From: Halichoerus grypus
Taxonomy: Eukaryota > Chordata > Mammalia > Carnivora > Phocidae
Length of the DNA: 64,000 nucleotides
Reading direction: 5' to 3'
NCBI RefSeq assembly: GCF_964656455.1
Contig: NC_135717.1
Coordinates: 9,701,033-9,765,032 of the forward strand
Below the pieces are notes generated by a model. It had not been told where the DNA came from. It did not search any database and worked only from the letters and a program-made list of their open reading frames with translations. Shown here piece after piece: positions 55,066-64,000 of this stretch. The first letter of the stretch is position 1. Each line of letters opens with the position of its first letter. The position numbers were made by a program, and so were the translations under genes.

Positions 55066-56389
55066 GGGGCGGGGGGGTGGGGGGAGGTTGGGGATGAGGA
55101 CTGGCTCAGTCAGCTGATAGTGGGGGCCCCATCTCTACAGCCTCATGTCCCATTTAGGCCAATAAATATTTATTGTGTACTTTCTGTTTATCAGGCCCTG
55201 GGCAGGGCACTGGAGTCACAGAAATGAGTCAGAAACAGCCCCCACTCTACCCTGGCCTAGTGGGGCAAGGGAGATGGATGTCTTCTCCTGTTCAGGCTCT
55301 GCTCACTATCTCCTCAGTATCTGTGTGCAGGCTTTTCCTTCTAAGCCACTCCCCCCACCCCTGGGTGTCCAGGACCACTCCTTCGTCTGGGGTGGGGGTA
55401 GGTGGGTGCTGTGGTGTTGAAAGATGTCGTCATGAGGAATGACCCTTTAAGTAAAGTGGATAGCCCCAAAGGCAGTCTTGTTGGATCATCAGAGGGAACC
55501 TGGGGAGGCCCCGGAGGGACTGCGTATTTGTCCCCATAGTCTCTCAGTGCCTCTGCTCAGTGGTGCCCCACTCACTGATGGGGGGCTTCCTGGTTTGTGG
55601 GCACCAACATGGCTCCTACAGCAATGGTTTCTAGGCCCTGGTAGAGAACAAGACTTGCCACGGGGGTTCCTGGTGGGAGCTGGTGGTCTCAGGATGCCGC
55701 TCTGCTATTCCCATGGACCCCAGGCCCCACTGACTTCTCTGTCCAGAGCCCACTCCATTCCTTCCCCCCCCAGAGCCCCAGGAAACCGTCCTAGTCTCAG
55801 GGCAGGAGGTGTTTCTCTGACACCTCAAAGGTTCCTGTGTCCCGTTATCAGCCCCATTAAGTCCTAAACTTTGGAATCCCAAAGGCTTTCCTGTTTTTTT
55901 TTTTTTTTTCTGACAATGACCTTCCCCTGGAGCAGTGGACACCATCCAGTCCGCCCCCCAAAATGGTTTGGGGGTGAAAAAGAGCAGTTTATGTTTCAAA
56001 ACTATTGTGTGGCCTCTCCGATGTACAAGCCAGAGGCCAAGGGCTGCAGGTGGCTGAGGTCAGGTGAGTCACCCTCTGGCCAGAGTGAGTGGCGGGAAAG
56101 GGTCAAGTGGACAAAGGTGAGGCCATGTTAGGCCAAGAGGGCCCACAGGCAAGACATAGTGATGCCAATGGGCAAGAGTTCTGAGGGGGAAGGCACAACT
56201 TTTGGGGGCCAGGCGTGTGAGGGTGGGACGTGCGCATGCGTGAGGATGTGGGGGTCAGTCGGGATGCTTCTGGATGCAAGTGCCGGGAACCCAACCCAAA
56301 GGGGTTTAAATAGTAGGGGTTCGCTGTTTAGTCTTAGCAGAAGTCCACTAGTCCGCATACCAAGGCTGGCCCCGTGGCCCGCTGATTTT

Positions 56390-56561
56390 TCTTTTTCAAA
56401 GATTTATTTATTTATTTGAGAGAAAGGGAGAGCATAAGCAGGCGGAGGGGCAGAGGGAGAGAGAATCTCAAGCAGACTCCCTGCTGAGCGAGGAGCCCAA
56501 CGTGGGGCTCGATCTCATGACCCTGAGATCGTGACCTGAGCCAAAACCGAGAGTCAGGCGC
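56390..56561 (-). repeat. CAN SINE, head-truncated
   Basis: Lacks part of the tRNA head; CCCGTGGC..CTGATTT duplication. Confidence 0.88.
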
Positions 56562-57871
56562 CCCGTGGCTCACTGATTTCACCAAGGACCCAGGCTCCAG
56601 TCTCCTGTCCGTCATTGTGTGTTTGCTCTGAGGGTTCCTTCTGGTCACAGGATGGTGGCAGCACCTCAGACATTCGTGTGTCCTCACATAGAAACCCCGA
56701 GGCAGGCTGGGCCTTGTCTCCTTGTCTCTCTCTTTGGCAGGAGGACATTTTCCCAGGAGCCCAGAGGCTGGGAAAGGGAGGTCTGGCACTTCCAGGCTCG
56801 GGTGTGGGAAGCGAGCCCTGCCTGTGGGAAGCAGGGAAGGAGGGGGGGATGGCTGCTGGTGCAAGGTGCAGCCCTCCCCCACCCCCTGCTCCTCGGTATG
56901 TGCAAACGCGTGCGCTTCCAGCTGCCTCTGTGTCTGATGGGTGGGAGCGTCCCCAAGGGCCACAGTCACCAGGCCGGGACTGGCTTTCTAACCCTGCAGG
57001 GGGCAGAGGGAATTACAGCTTCAGATCTGCATTTCACAGAGACGCCCAGAAGGCAGTGTGGGGAGTGGACCCCAGCCTGTTGTAATAATCTGGGCCAGAG
57101 CTGGAGTCCCGAGCAGCGCGGGGGGCTGCCAGGGAGGGGCTGCCATGGGATTGACAGGTTGCAGGGTGATTGGGGACGAGAGAGCAACTTCCCTTCCTTC
57201 TGGTTTCCTGTCTCCTTTGCTGCCTCTTTCTTCTTCTCTCCCCTCTTCCTCCTCAAGTCGGAGAGCGCCCCCCACCCCCAAGTCCTGGGCCCGTTCTTGG
57301 TCTCTAACTACACCCACTTCCTATATGATCTCATCTTGTCCTGTGGTTTCAAATACTTTTTCTATGCCAGCGATCCCCAAAGAGGTGACTCCAAGCCCTG
57401 ACTCTCCCCTGAACTCTGGACTTGTGCACCCGATACCTCCCCGTGGAGGCCACGAGCCTCTCTCTGGCATCGCTCCCAAACCCAGTTTTCCTTGTCCCCA
57501 CTCCCAAACCTGCCCCTCCTTGTCCTCCTCCTCCTTGTCCTCCAGAACCATGGTGCACCCAGGGGCTAAGTCCAAGCCATTTTTCTCTCATCCCACATGC
57601 CCATGGCCTCTCCCCTCTGCCCCTGCCACTCTGGTCCTGTTTACCCTCCCCTCTCACCCAGACCCCTGCTGTAGCCTCCTCCCTGGCCTCCCTGCCTCCC
57701 TTCTGCCCCCACCCGCAGTCCATTTTCCTCAGAGTAGCCAGAGGTAGTGTGGACTATTGTTTTTAAAATGGAAACTTTCAAACACACAAGAGGTTAGCAC
57801 TATAGACCCCATGTTTTTGTTGATCAGTTAACAAAATATGGCCAACCAGAATGTTTTTACAGTATACATTG
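56562..57871. other. Intergenic, long unsupported frames
   Basis: Frames of up to 260 codons exist but are low-complexity, overlap in opposing directions and match no family I know. Confidence 0.45.
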
Positions 57872-58032
57872 TTTTTAAAGATTTTATTTATTTATTTGAG
57901 AGAGAGAACACAAGCAGGAGGAGGGGCAGAGGGAGAAGCAGGAATGCTGAGCAGGGAGCCTGACATGGGGCTCGATCCCATGACCCTTGAGCCAAAGGCG
58001 ATGCTTAACTGACTGAGCCACCCAGGCACCCC
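57872..58032 (-). repeat. CAN SINE
   Basis: TACAGTATA duplication. Confidence 0.9.
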
Positions 58033-58429
58033 TACAGTATAAATTTGATGAGCTTACTCTCCTGCTTAAAACCTAAAATCCAAATTCTTACCACCCTCAT
58101 CCCTAACCTCTCTCCTCACTCCACCATCCTAGCCTCTGCTGTTCCTGGAACATACCATGGTTACCCCAAGACCTTTGCACTGCTGTTTTTGGTCTGGATC
58201 ACTCTTCCTTCAGATCTCTGCTTAGATGGTTTGTTCTCAACCATCAGGTACCCACTACCCAGAATGAACAAATGTTAGCATTTTGTCATTATTGCTCCAG
58301 AATATGTGAATGTAGAAAAAGACAAGATTATAGAGGAAGCTGAGACTCCCTCTGAATTCCTCCCTCCTCCATCTGCTGCCCCAGGGACCCAGCTACCACC
58401 CTGAACGGGCAGGACCTTTTAGGTCTTGT
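58033..58429. other. L2-like fragment and plain sequence
   Basis: CTGCTTAAAACCTAAAATCC and ACCTTTGCACTGCTGTTTTT resemble L2 to about 58215; the rest is plain. Confidence 0.45.
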
Positions 58430-59641
58430 TTTTATATTTTTACTACATGTGTCTGGAACGTATAATAATGCTTACTGGGTTTGAGAAAATGTATATGAAC
58501 GCTATCATTTTATAGCTATTACTCTGTAAATTCCCCTTTCACTTAACTCCCCCCCCTTTACTATGTTTTTGAGATCTTTCCACATTGCTGTTTACAGAGC
58601 ACATTCATGGTAACCACTGCTTAGTCATCCCTCAAACAGATACACCCAATTCATTTATTCATTTCCCTACTGATGGAAAATGATGCTGCCGCAAATAGCC
58701 TTGCACATGTTTCTTTGTTCACAAATGAATACTTCTGGAAGGAGTACTTTACAAAATGGGGTTTGCATTCTGGTAGGGAGTAACGAAAACAATTCAGTTC
58801 ATTGTAAAATCGAATGACTAGAAAGTGCACATTGCACATAGTAAGGGCAATTATTGTCTTGTGAACTTGTTTCGGTTTCACGTATGTAGGCAACGGGCAG
58901 CTGAGAATAACACCTTTCTTACCATGGATGACTCTCAGAATCTGAGAACCCAACATGGAATTGCCAGGTGGGGGCACGCGTCATGTTGGATGCTCTGGTT
59001 GCCCCCACCGACTCACCGACACATTTTGTCAGACTTTTTTTGTTTTGCAAATGAGTATGAGAGAGTATCTCATTGTGGTTTTAATTTGCATTTCCCTCGA
59101 TTACTAATGAAGGTGCACAGCTTTTCATAAGTTTGTTGGCTCTTTGGGTTTCCTTTGCTGTGAGTTGTCTTTGCCTATGTGTTCTGTTGAGTCACCTGAT
59201 TTGATCTTACTTATCTTTATGTTTGTAGGAGTTCCTTAGATGTTCTGTATATTCCGGATACTGATTCTTGGACTGTTTCACGAGTTGCAAACATTTCTCC
59301 TAGGCTGATGCTACCTTTTGGCTTTGCTCATGGTGTCTCTGTACCAGATTCAGCAACAAAGAGTTTATCGGTCACTTGGCCCAGGACAGTGGCAGTGGGG
59401 ATGTGGGGGCAGAAGCTAGATGGCCAGTGGCTCGTGGTGGCAATAAGATGTCTGCAGCATTTATTTCAAAAACACGGTTTAAAAGGTCAGGTGAGGGGGC
59501 ACTGAGGGACATTTTCCTTTTAGTAAAAATTGTGTATATTTAAGGCATACAACTTGATGTTTTGAATATACATATACATTGTGAAATGGACACCACAATC
59601 CAGCTAATTAGGGTATCTATCACCTCTACATAGTTACCATT

Positions 59642-59669
59642 TGTGTGTGTGTGTGTGTGTGTGTGTGTT
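59642..59669. repeat. GT microsatellite
   Basis: About 13 GT units within antisense L1. Confidence 0.95.
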
Positions 59670-59770
59670 GAGAAGATTGAAGATCTATCTCCTTAGTAAA
59701 TTTCAAGTAAACAATACAGTATTGTTAGCTGTGCTCACTATGCTGTGATCTCTAGAACTTATTCATCTTT

Positions 59771-59972
59771 TTTTTTTTTTTTTAAAGATTTTATTTATTT
59801 ATTTGACAGAGAGAGAGATAGCGAGAGCAGGAACACAAGCAGGGGGAGTGGGAGAGGGAGAAGCAGGCTTCCCGCTGAGCAGGGAGCCCGATATGGGGCT
59901 CGATCCCAGGACCCTGGGATCATGACCTGAGCCGAAGGCAGACGCTTAACGACTGAGCCACCCAGGCGCCCC
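59771..59972 (-). repeat. CAN SINE in L1
   Basis: 16-bp duplication GAACTTATTCATCTTT. Confidence 0.95.
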
Positions 59973-60220
59973 GAACTTATTCATCTTTATAACCGAAACT
60001 TTGTACCCTATGACCAACCCATTTCTCCCAACCCCAGCCTCTGGCTGACAACCACCATTCTTTCGGTTGCTGAGTTCGGCTTTATTAGATTCCACGTGTT
60101 GGTGAGATCATGCAGTATTTCTCTTTCCGTGTCTTGCTTATTTCACTTAGCATAATGTCCTGCAGCTCCATCCATGTTGTCAGGAATTTTCCTTCTTCAA
60201 GGCCAAATAATATACCAATG

Positions 60221-60292
60221 TGTGTATGTATGTACGTATGTACCTACCTATCTATCAATCTATCTATTACCTATCTACCTATCTCTCACATG
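60221..60292. repeat. TATG/TATC microsatellite at an L1 junction
   Basis: Tetranucleotides TATG, TACC and TATC between oppositely oriented L1 pieces. Confidence 0.9.
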
Positions 60293-60530
60293 TTGGAATG
60301 TAAATTAATACAGCTACTATGGAAAACGTACGGAGGCCCTCAAAAAATTAAAAATAGAACTACCTTAGAGTCTAGCAATCCCACTTCTGGGTATATATCC
60401 GAAGAACTTGAAATCAGAATTGTGAAGAGCTATCTACTCCCATGTTCACTGCACCAAAATTCACAATAGTCAAGATATGGAAACAACCTAAATGTCCTTC
60501 AATGGATGGAGGAACATTTTGTTTAGGACA
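60293..60530 (+). mobile_element. Sense L1 3' fragment facing the antisense copy
   Basis: CTATGGAAAACGTACGGAGG, CTGGGTATATATCCGAAGAA and AACCTAAATGTCCTTCAATG are sense-strand L1 3' motifs. They abut the antisense L1 across a TATG/TATC microsatellite (60221-60292). Confidence 0.75.
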
Positions 60531-61175
60531 CAAGAAGCCTTTAGGACACAAGAAGAGAAAAGAGCAAGCAGGGAGAGGGGGAGTGGTTGAGGATGGATGG
60601 GTGGTGGGTGGGAGAATTTGTGAGAGAGAGGTCTAAGTGAGCTGGCAGAAATCAAGTACACTAACCATATTGGTCCTGAACAAATTGATCAAGAAACAAA
60701 TTAGTGAAAATTGTATTTCCCATTGCTGTTTGTTCATTTGTTGATTTTTGCACTGCACAGGTGTGACTCTGCAATCAGTTGCTGGCATTTATACATTTTT
60801 GTCCATTTATCAGACCTTTTATTTGGGGAATGAATAATGTTTTTGAACAATGGGATGGTCTGGCCACTTTATATCCTTTTCAATATTTTTAAGGCATTTT
60901 TACTCATTTTTGTGTTCAAAATTTTATTGAATTAATTTTAAAAGGTATCATTGACCCTTCTTTATATTTGGCCATGTTCTGGAATTTCAGAAATGTAGTC
61001 TTGGCCTCCAAGTGAGTCCCCTGAAAGTGGTTTGGTTGAGATGAATATTTCCATATGTTGGCTTATGAATCAATTCAATTCACGCACCGTGGAGGTCATT
61101 TCTTTTTACAAATTTGCGCATGTTTTAAAGCAATTTTGCCTAACTTGTAGCTTATTTTGTTTTGAAAAATTCTTG
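60531..61175. other. AT-rich intergenic sequence
   Basis: No recognisable repeat or exon. Confidence 0.5.
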
Positions 61176-61367
61176 GGACGCCTGGGTGGCTCAGTCGGTT
61201 AAGTGTCTGCCTTCGGCTCAGGTTGTGATCCCAGGGTCCTGGGATCGAGTCCCGCATCGGGCTCCCTGCTCTGCAGGGAGCCTGCTTCTCCCTCTGCCTC
61301 TGTCTCTCTCTCTCTCTGTCTCTCATGAATAAATAAATAAAATCTTTAAAAAAAAAAAAAGAAAAAA
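61176..61367 (+). repeat. CAN SINE
   Basis: Duplication GAAAAATTCTTG. Confidence 0.95.
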
Positions 61368-61439
61368 GAAAAATTCTTGAGTTAACTTTCCAATCCACAG
61401 GTGTTGACTTCGTTGACCCACCAGGCACCAAGCATTGGT

Positions 61440-61615
61440 GCCGGGCCAGGTGTTGCTCAAAGCACTTCCCAGACCCTGTTTCATTGACTCCTCCCCATAA
61501 CCTCACCTGCTAGGTTCTACAAAGTATATCCCAGTTTTACAGAAGAAGGGACTTGGGGCGGAAGCACAGACCTGTGAGTAAACGTCAGAGGTCAGTTCAG
61601 AGTCCAGGTTCCTCT
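61440..61615 (-). repeat. MIR
   Basis: GCACTTCCCAGACCCTGTTT, CCAGTTTTACAGAAGAAGG and GTTCAGAGTCCAGGTTCC, antisense MIR. Confidence 0.6.
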
Positions 61616-61849
61616 CATTCATCAGTTCTTAATTATTATTTTTGTATTTAAGTGGCTTCGATAAAGCCATTTTTAGACAGCCAAAAATACAAATTCCAGT
61701 AACTATGAAAGCATATTTATCACTTTTGTGTACTTCTGGGGGGAAAAAAAAATGAAGATTTGAAATAGAGTGAGATTTTAACCCTGGAACATGAAAGAAA
61801 GGAGAATATTTATCCAGATCATTTCCCGTGGTTTCGCCTCCAGTAACCC

Positions 61850-62220
61850 AGGCATGACGAGACACGCACCGGGCGAGCTCCTCGGGGTGACGCACGGTTG
61901 TTGTCACAGGGAAACCAGCCTCCCAGACTGACTGGGGACAAAATAGCAATGGAAAACTTTCCACCCAGTGGAGCATCGCGCGCAGGTGCGCCGGGCTCCG
62001 CACCGCCGGTGTGTGCTGCCCCCGCGCGGCCGCACTGCCGTCCTGCACCCGCAGGGGAGCGCACCTGAGAGCCCTCGGGCCCCAGGAATGGGAGCAAGTC
62101 CAAGGTGGGCTGCCTGCCCTCCTGTAGCCCTAAGTCCTGGGCTGGGGAGGGGAGTCTTTGCGCAGCGGGGCACGGGGGAGGAATGGCGCCCTCTGGCGTC
62201 GGTCAAGGCGGCGGCCACTG
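61850..62220. other. Orphan CpG-rich patch
   Basis: CpG clusters such as GCGCGCAGGTGCGCCGGG and CCCCCGCGCGGCCGC stand out from CpG-poor flanks. No coding exon, TATA box or polyA signal was recognised. It could be an unannotated promoter, an enhancer or a decayed island. Confidence 0.55.
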
Positions 62221-63227
62221 GTAACTGGGTTAACCCACCTGGTCCTCCCTGTTACCCTGCAAGGTGCGGACAGGGCCAGGAAGGGGAAGTCGTTATAGCG
62301 CCATAGTGCACGGATGGCTTTGAACCTAGGTGTTGAGCAGGAAAGAGAAGGGGATGGAGGGCTCCCGGCCTAAGAACCCACGTTCTTGGCAGGAGGCTTG
62401 GCAGGAAGGTGAGGAAGGAAGGTGGGGGTGGGGGGACTCTGGGGTTTCTGGCCAATGGTACTGCATGGCTGGGGCTAGGTGTGGGGGAGCTCTCTGTCAT
62501 TGGATTTCCAGGCCTGTGGGCCCCTCTGTGTCCCTTGCCTCCTATGGTCTGAGCAAGCACAGAGCCACAGAGAGGCCTTGCTGAAATCTCGCTTGGGGAC
62601 CAAGCTCTGGAGGGGATGGGGGGACAGCTGACGGAGGTGGGATGGAGACCCAGCTTGGTCTTGAGAGATGCCCCGAGGGGCTGCCCTGGCGGTCCTGCCC
62701 GGACCACAGGGTCCACGGGGTTTGGTCAGTGTGAGGTTGAAGACCATCGACTCAGCCTTAGTGACAGTAGAATTCTCGGTATGGCGGTGCTGGGTGATAG
62801 TGGGGGAGGAGAGGGAGGAAGGAAAACAAATTGCAAATCCTACTTTCTGGCCCTACTGTGTGATTCCCAGCAATCTGTCAGGCCCTTCCCCAAACCCACG
62901 CCTCCTCCCCACCCCCACCTTGGTGGGCAGCACCGCCATCCGCCCTTCATCCAAGCTTTCTGAGGGGGACGGCTGACCCCTGCCTTGCTTTACCTCTCTT
63001 TCTTCAACCCTCTGTTGGGAGACAAGTGCACAGGTCTCTCATGGTTCTGCACACTGATCTTTGATCTGGGTTATCTTTTCAGGATGTCTGCGTATCAGAC
63101 AACCTTGGCATAATGTGTCTCCATCTGGGGCAAAATGCAGGCATGCTCCAGCTTGATAAAGATAATGTCTCACTCAGGAGCAAAAGGCAGGCTTGCTTAC
63201 TGCCCATTACAAAAGATTCGGGCTCTG
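62221..63227. other. Intergenic sequence, nothing recognised
   Basis: G-rich, no exon or clear repeat; TMEM270 is not recognisable here. Confidence 0.5.
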
Positions 63228-63443
63228 GGCGCCTGGGTGGCTCAGTTGGTTAAGCGACTGCCTTCGGCTCAGGTCATGATCCTGGAGTCCCTGGATCGAG
63301 TCCCGCATCGGGCTCCCTGCTCGGCAGGGAGTCTGCTTCTCCCTCTGACCCTCCCCCCTCTCATGTGCTTGCTCTCTCTCATTCTCTCTCTCTCAAATAA
63401 ATAAATTAAAAAAAAAAAATCTTTAAAAAAAAAAAAACAAAAC
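63228..63443 (+). repeat. Young CAN SINE
   Basis: 17-bp perfect duplication AAAAGATTCGGGCTCTG; nearly identical to two other copies in the window. Confidence 0.96.
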
Positions 63444-64000
63444 AAAAGATTCGGGCTCTGTGAGCCCAGGCTTACTCTCTCGTAATATACCCACTGGGCG
63501 GACGGGTGTCCTATGGCCCCGTCCATGTCACCCTGTGGGATTTGGGACTCAAGGAACCAATGCTAAGCCCTTAGCAGCTAGTGCTGTGACCCAGGAACCT
63601 CGTGCTTCTGCCAGCAGCCAAGGAACTCGGGCAGGCTGGCTGGTTAGCCTGCAAGTAGGGTACCATCTTGAACCTTTCCCCGTATATGTTGTGGATTCCT
63701 AGCTGATGCCGCCCCCCAGCCCCTGCCCCAGACCCCTTCTCGCTAGTCTCACCTCCTCACGAGCGGGAGGGACTGTCCTAGAGCCCACAGCAATCTCCTT
63801 GCTGCCTCAGCTCTTGCATGGCTCTCACTGTGTAAGAGAATATTCCACGGCCCCCGTGGCCCCCCTTCAAAACTTAGCTCAAGGTCCCCTTAGTGCCGTA
63901 ATGTTGCAGGCACACAGGGCAGGTGGGGGAGGGGCAAGGCAGAGGACTGAGTGGAGGGACTTTGCACACTTCACCCCCCAGACCCCAGCTGTTGCCCCAG
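63444..64000. other. Right-edge intergenic sequence
   Basis: No exon or clear repeat seen up to the window end. Confidence 0.5.

Larger units (their letters stand above)
53506..56389. other. Intergenic, old repeats
   Basis: Old dispersed repeats (54240-55065) and an L2-like AATAAATATTTATTGTGTAC at about 55160; no exon seen. Confidence 0.45.
58430..60240 (-). mobile_element. Antisense L1 3' region
   Basis: Motifs include GTATCTCATTGTGGTTTTAA, TTGCATTTCCCTCGATTACT, AATATACATATACATTGTG and TTTCACTTAGCATAATGTCC. It is interrupted by a GT microsatellite and a SINE. Confidence 0.7.

Noticed and set aside
56619..57747. Frames of 229-260 codons on the plus strand
   Set aside because: Low-complexity content, competing opposite-strand frames, no family resemblance, no splice or promoter context.
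52841..64000. TMEM270 exons expected after METTL27
   Set aside because: No multi-pass TMEM270-like peptide was found on the plus strand; the gene probably starts beyond the window.
1..64000. CRISPR arrays, operons, phage or plasmid features
   Set aside because: The sequence is mammalian; the regular repeats present are SINEs and microsatellites.

Overview
This window is nuclear DNA from a carnivoran mammal, probably a caniform. The clearest sign is about 40 tRNA-Lys-derived CAN SINEs (SINEC type, head GGCGCCTGGGTGGCTCAG, CT-rich body, AAATAAATAAAATCTT-A tail), most with intact target-site duplications. Carnivore-type L1 3' ends, older L1M, L2, MIR and hAT relics and two related class I endogenous-retrovirus LTRs also support this. 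No bacterial, plasmid or phage features were seen.

Only three protein-coding genes can be supported: CLDN3 (minus strand, one coding exon, 9317-9973), CLDN4 (plus strand, one coding exon, 46628-47257) and METTL27/WBSCR27 (minus strand, five coding exons plus a 5' non-coding exon, 48981-52673). This order and orientation match the part of the Williams-Beuren syndrome region (human 7q11.23) that runs ABHD11 - CLDN3 - CLDN4 - METTL27 - TMEM270 - ELN. Neither ABHD11 nor TMEM270 is recognisable, so the window probably stops short of both.

Layout: 1-8.9 kb is intergenic, with an antisense L1 broken up by SINEs, a processed SNRPE pseudogene (3.74-4.3 kb) and an L2 relic. 8.9-10.4 kb is the CLDN3 CpG-island gene. 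11-17.6 kb is a decayed class I ERV on the minus strand with its 3' LTR. 18.5-32.4 kb is almost wholly L1, SINE and LTR relics, including an ERVL-like stretch near 28-29.3 kb. 32.4-46.4 kb is GC-richer unique sequence with MIR/L2 fossils, long C homopolymers and a G-quadruplex-type Sp1 cluster upstream of CLDN4. 46.4-48.1 kb is CLDN4, and METTL27 follows tail-to-tail. 52.7-64 kb is intergenic, with hAT, L1, L2 and SINE copies and one orphan CpG-rich patch (61.85-62.22 kb).

CLDN3 and CLDN4 are tight-junction paralogues in opposite orientation about 36.7 kb apart. They share a 112-bp stretch with one mismatch, including synonymous sites, which is best explained by recent gene conversion. METTL27 is an unrelated predicted SAM-dependent methyltransferase that is simply adjacent. 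I found no previously undescribed multi-gene system. The most interesting points are the claudin conversion tract, the METTL27 C-terminus (its stop lies in a MIR repeat, and the frame differs from the human form I recall), a possible decayed claudin fragment near 26.6 kb, and the ERV with its related solo LTR.
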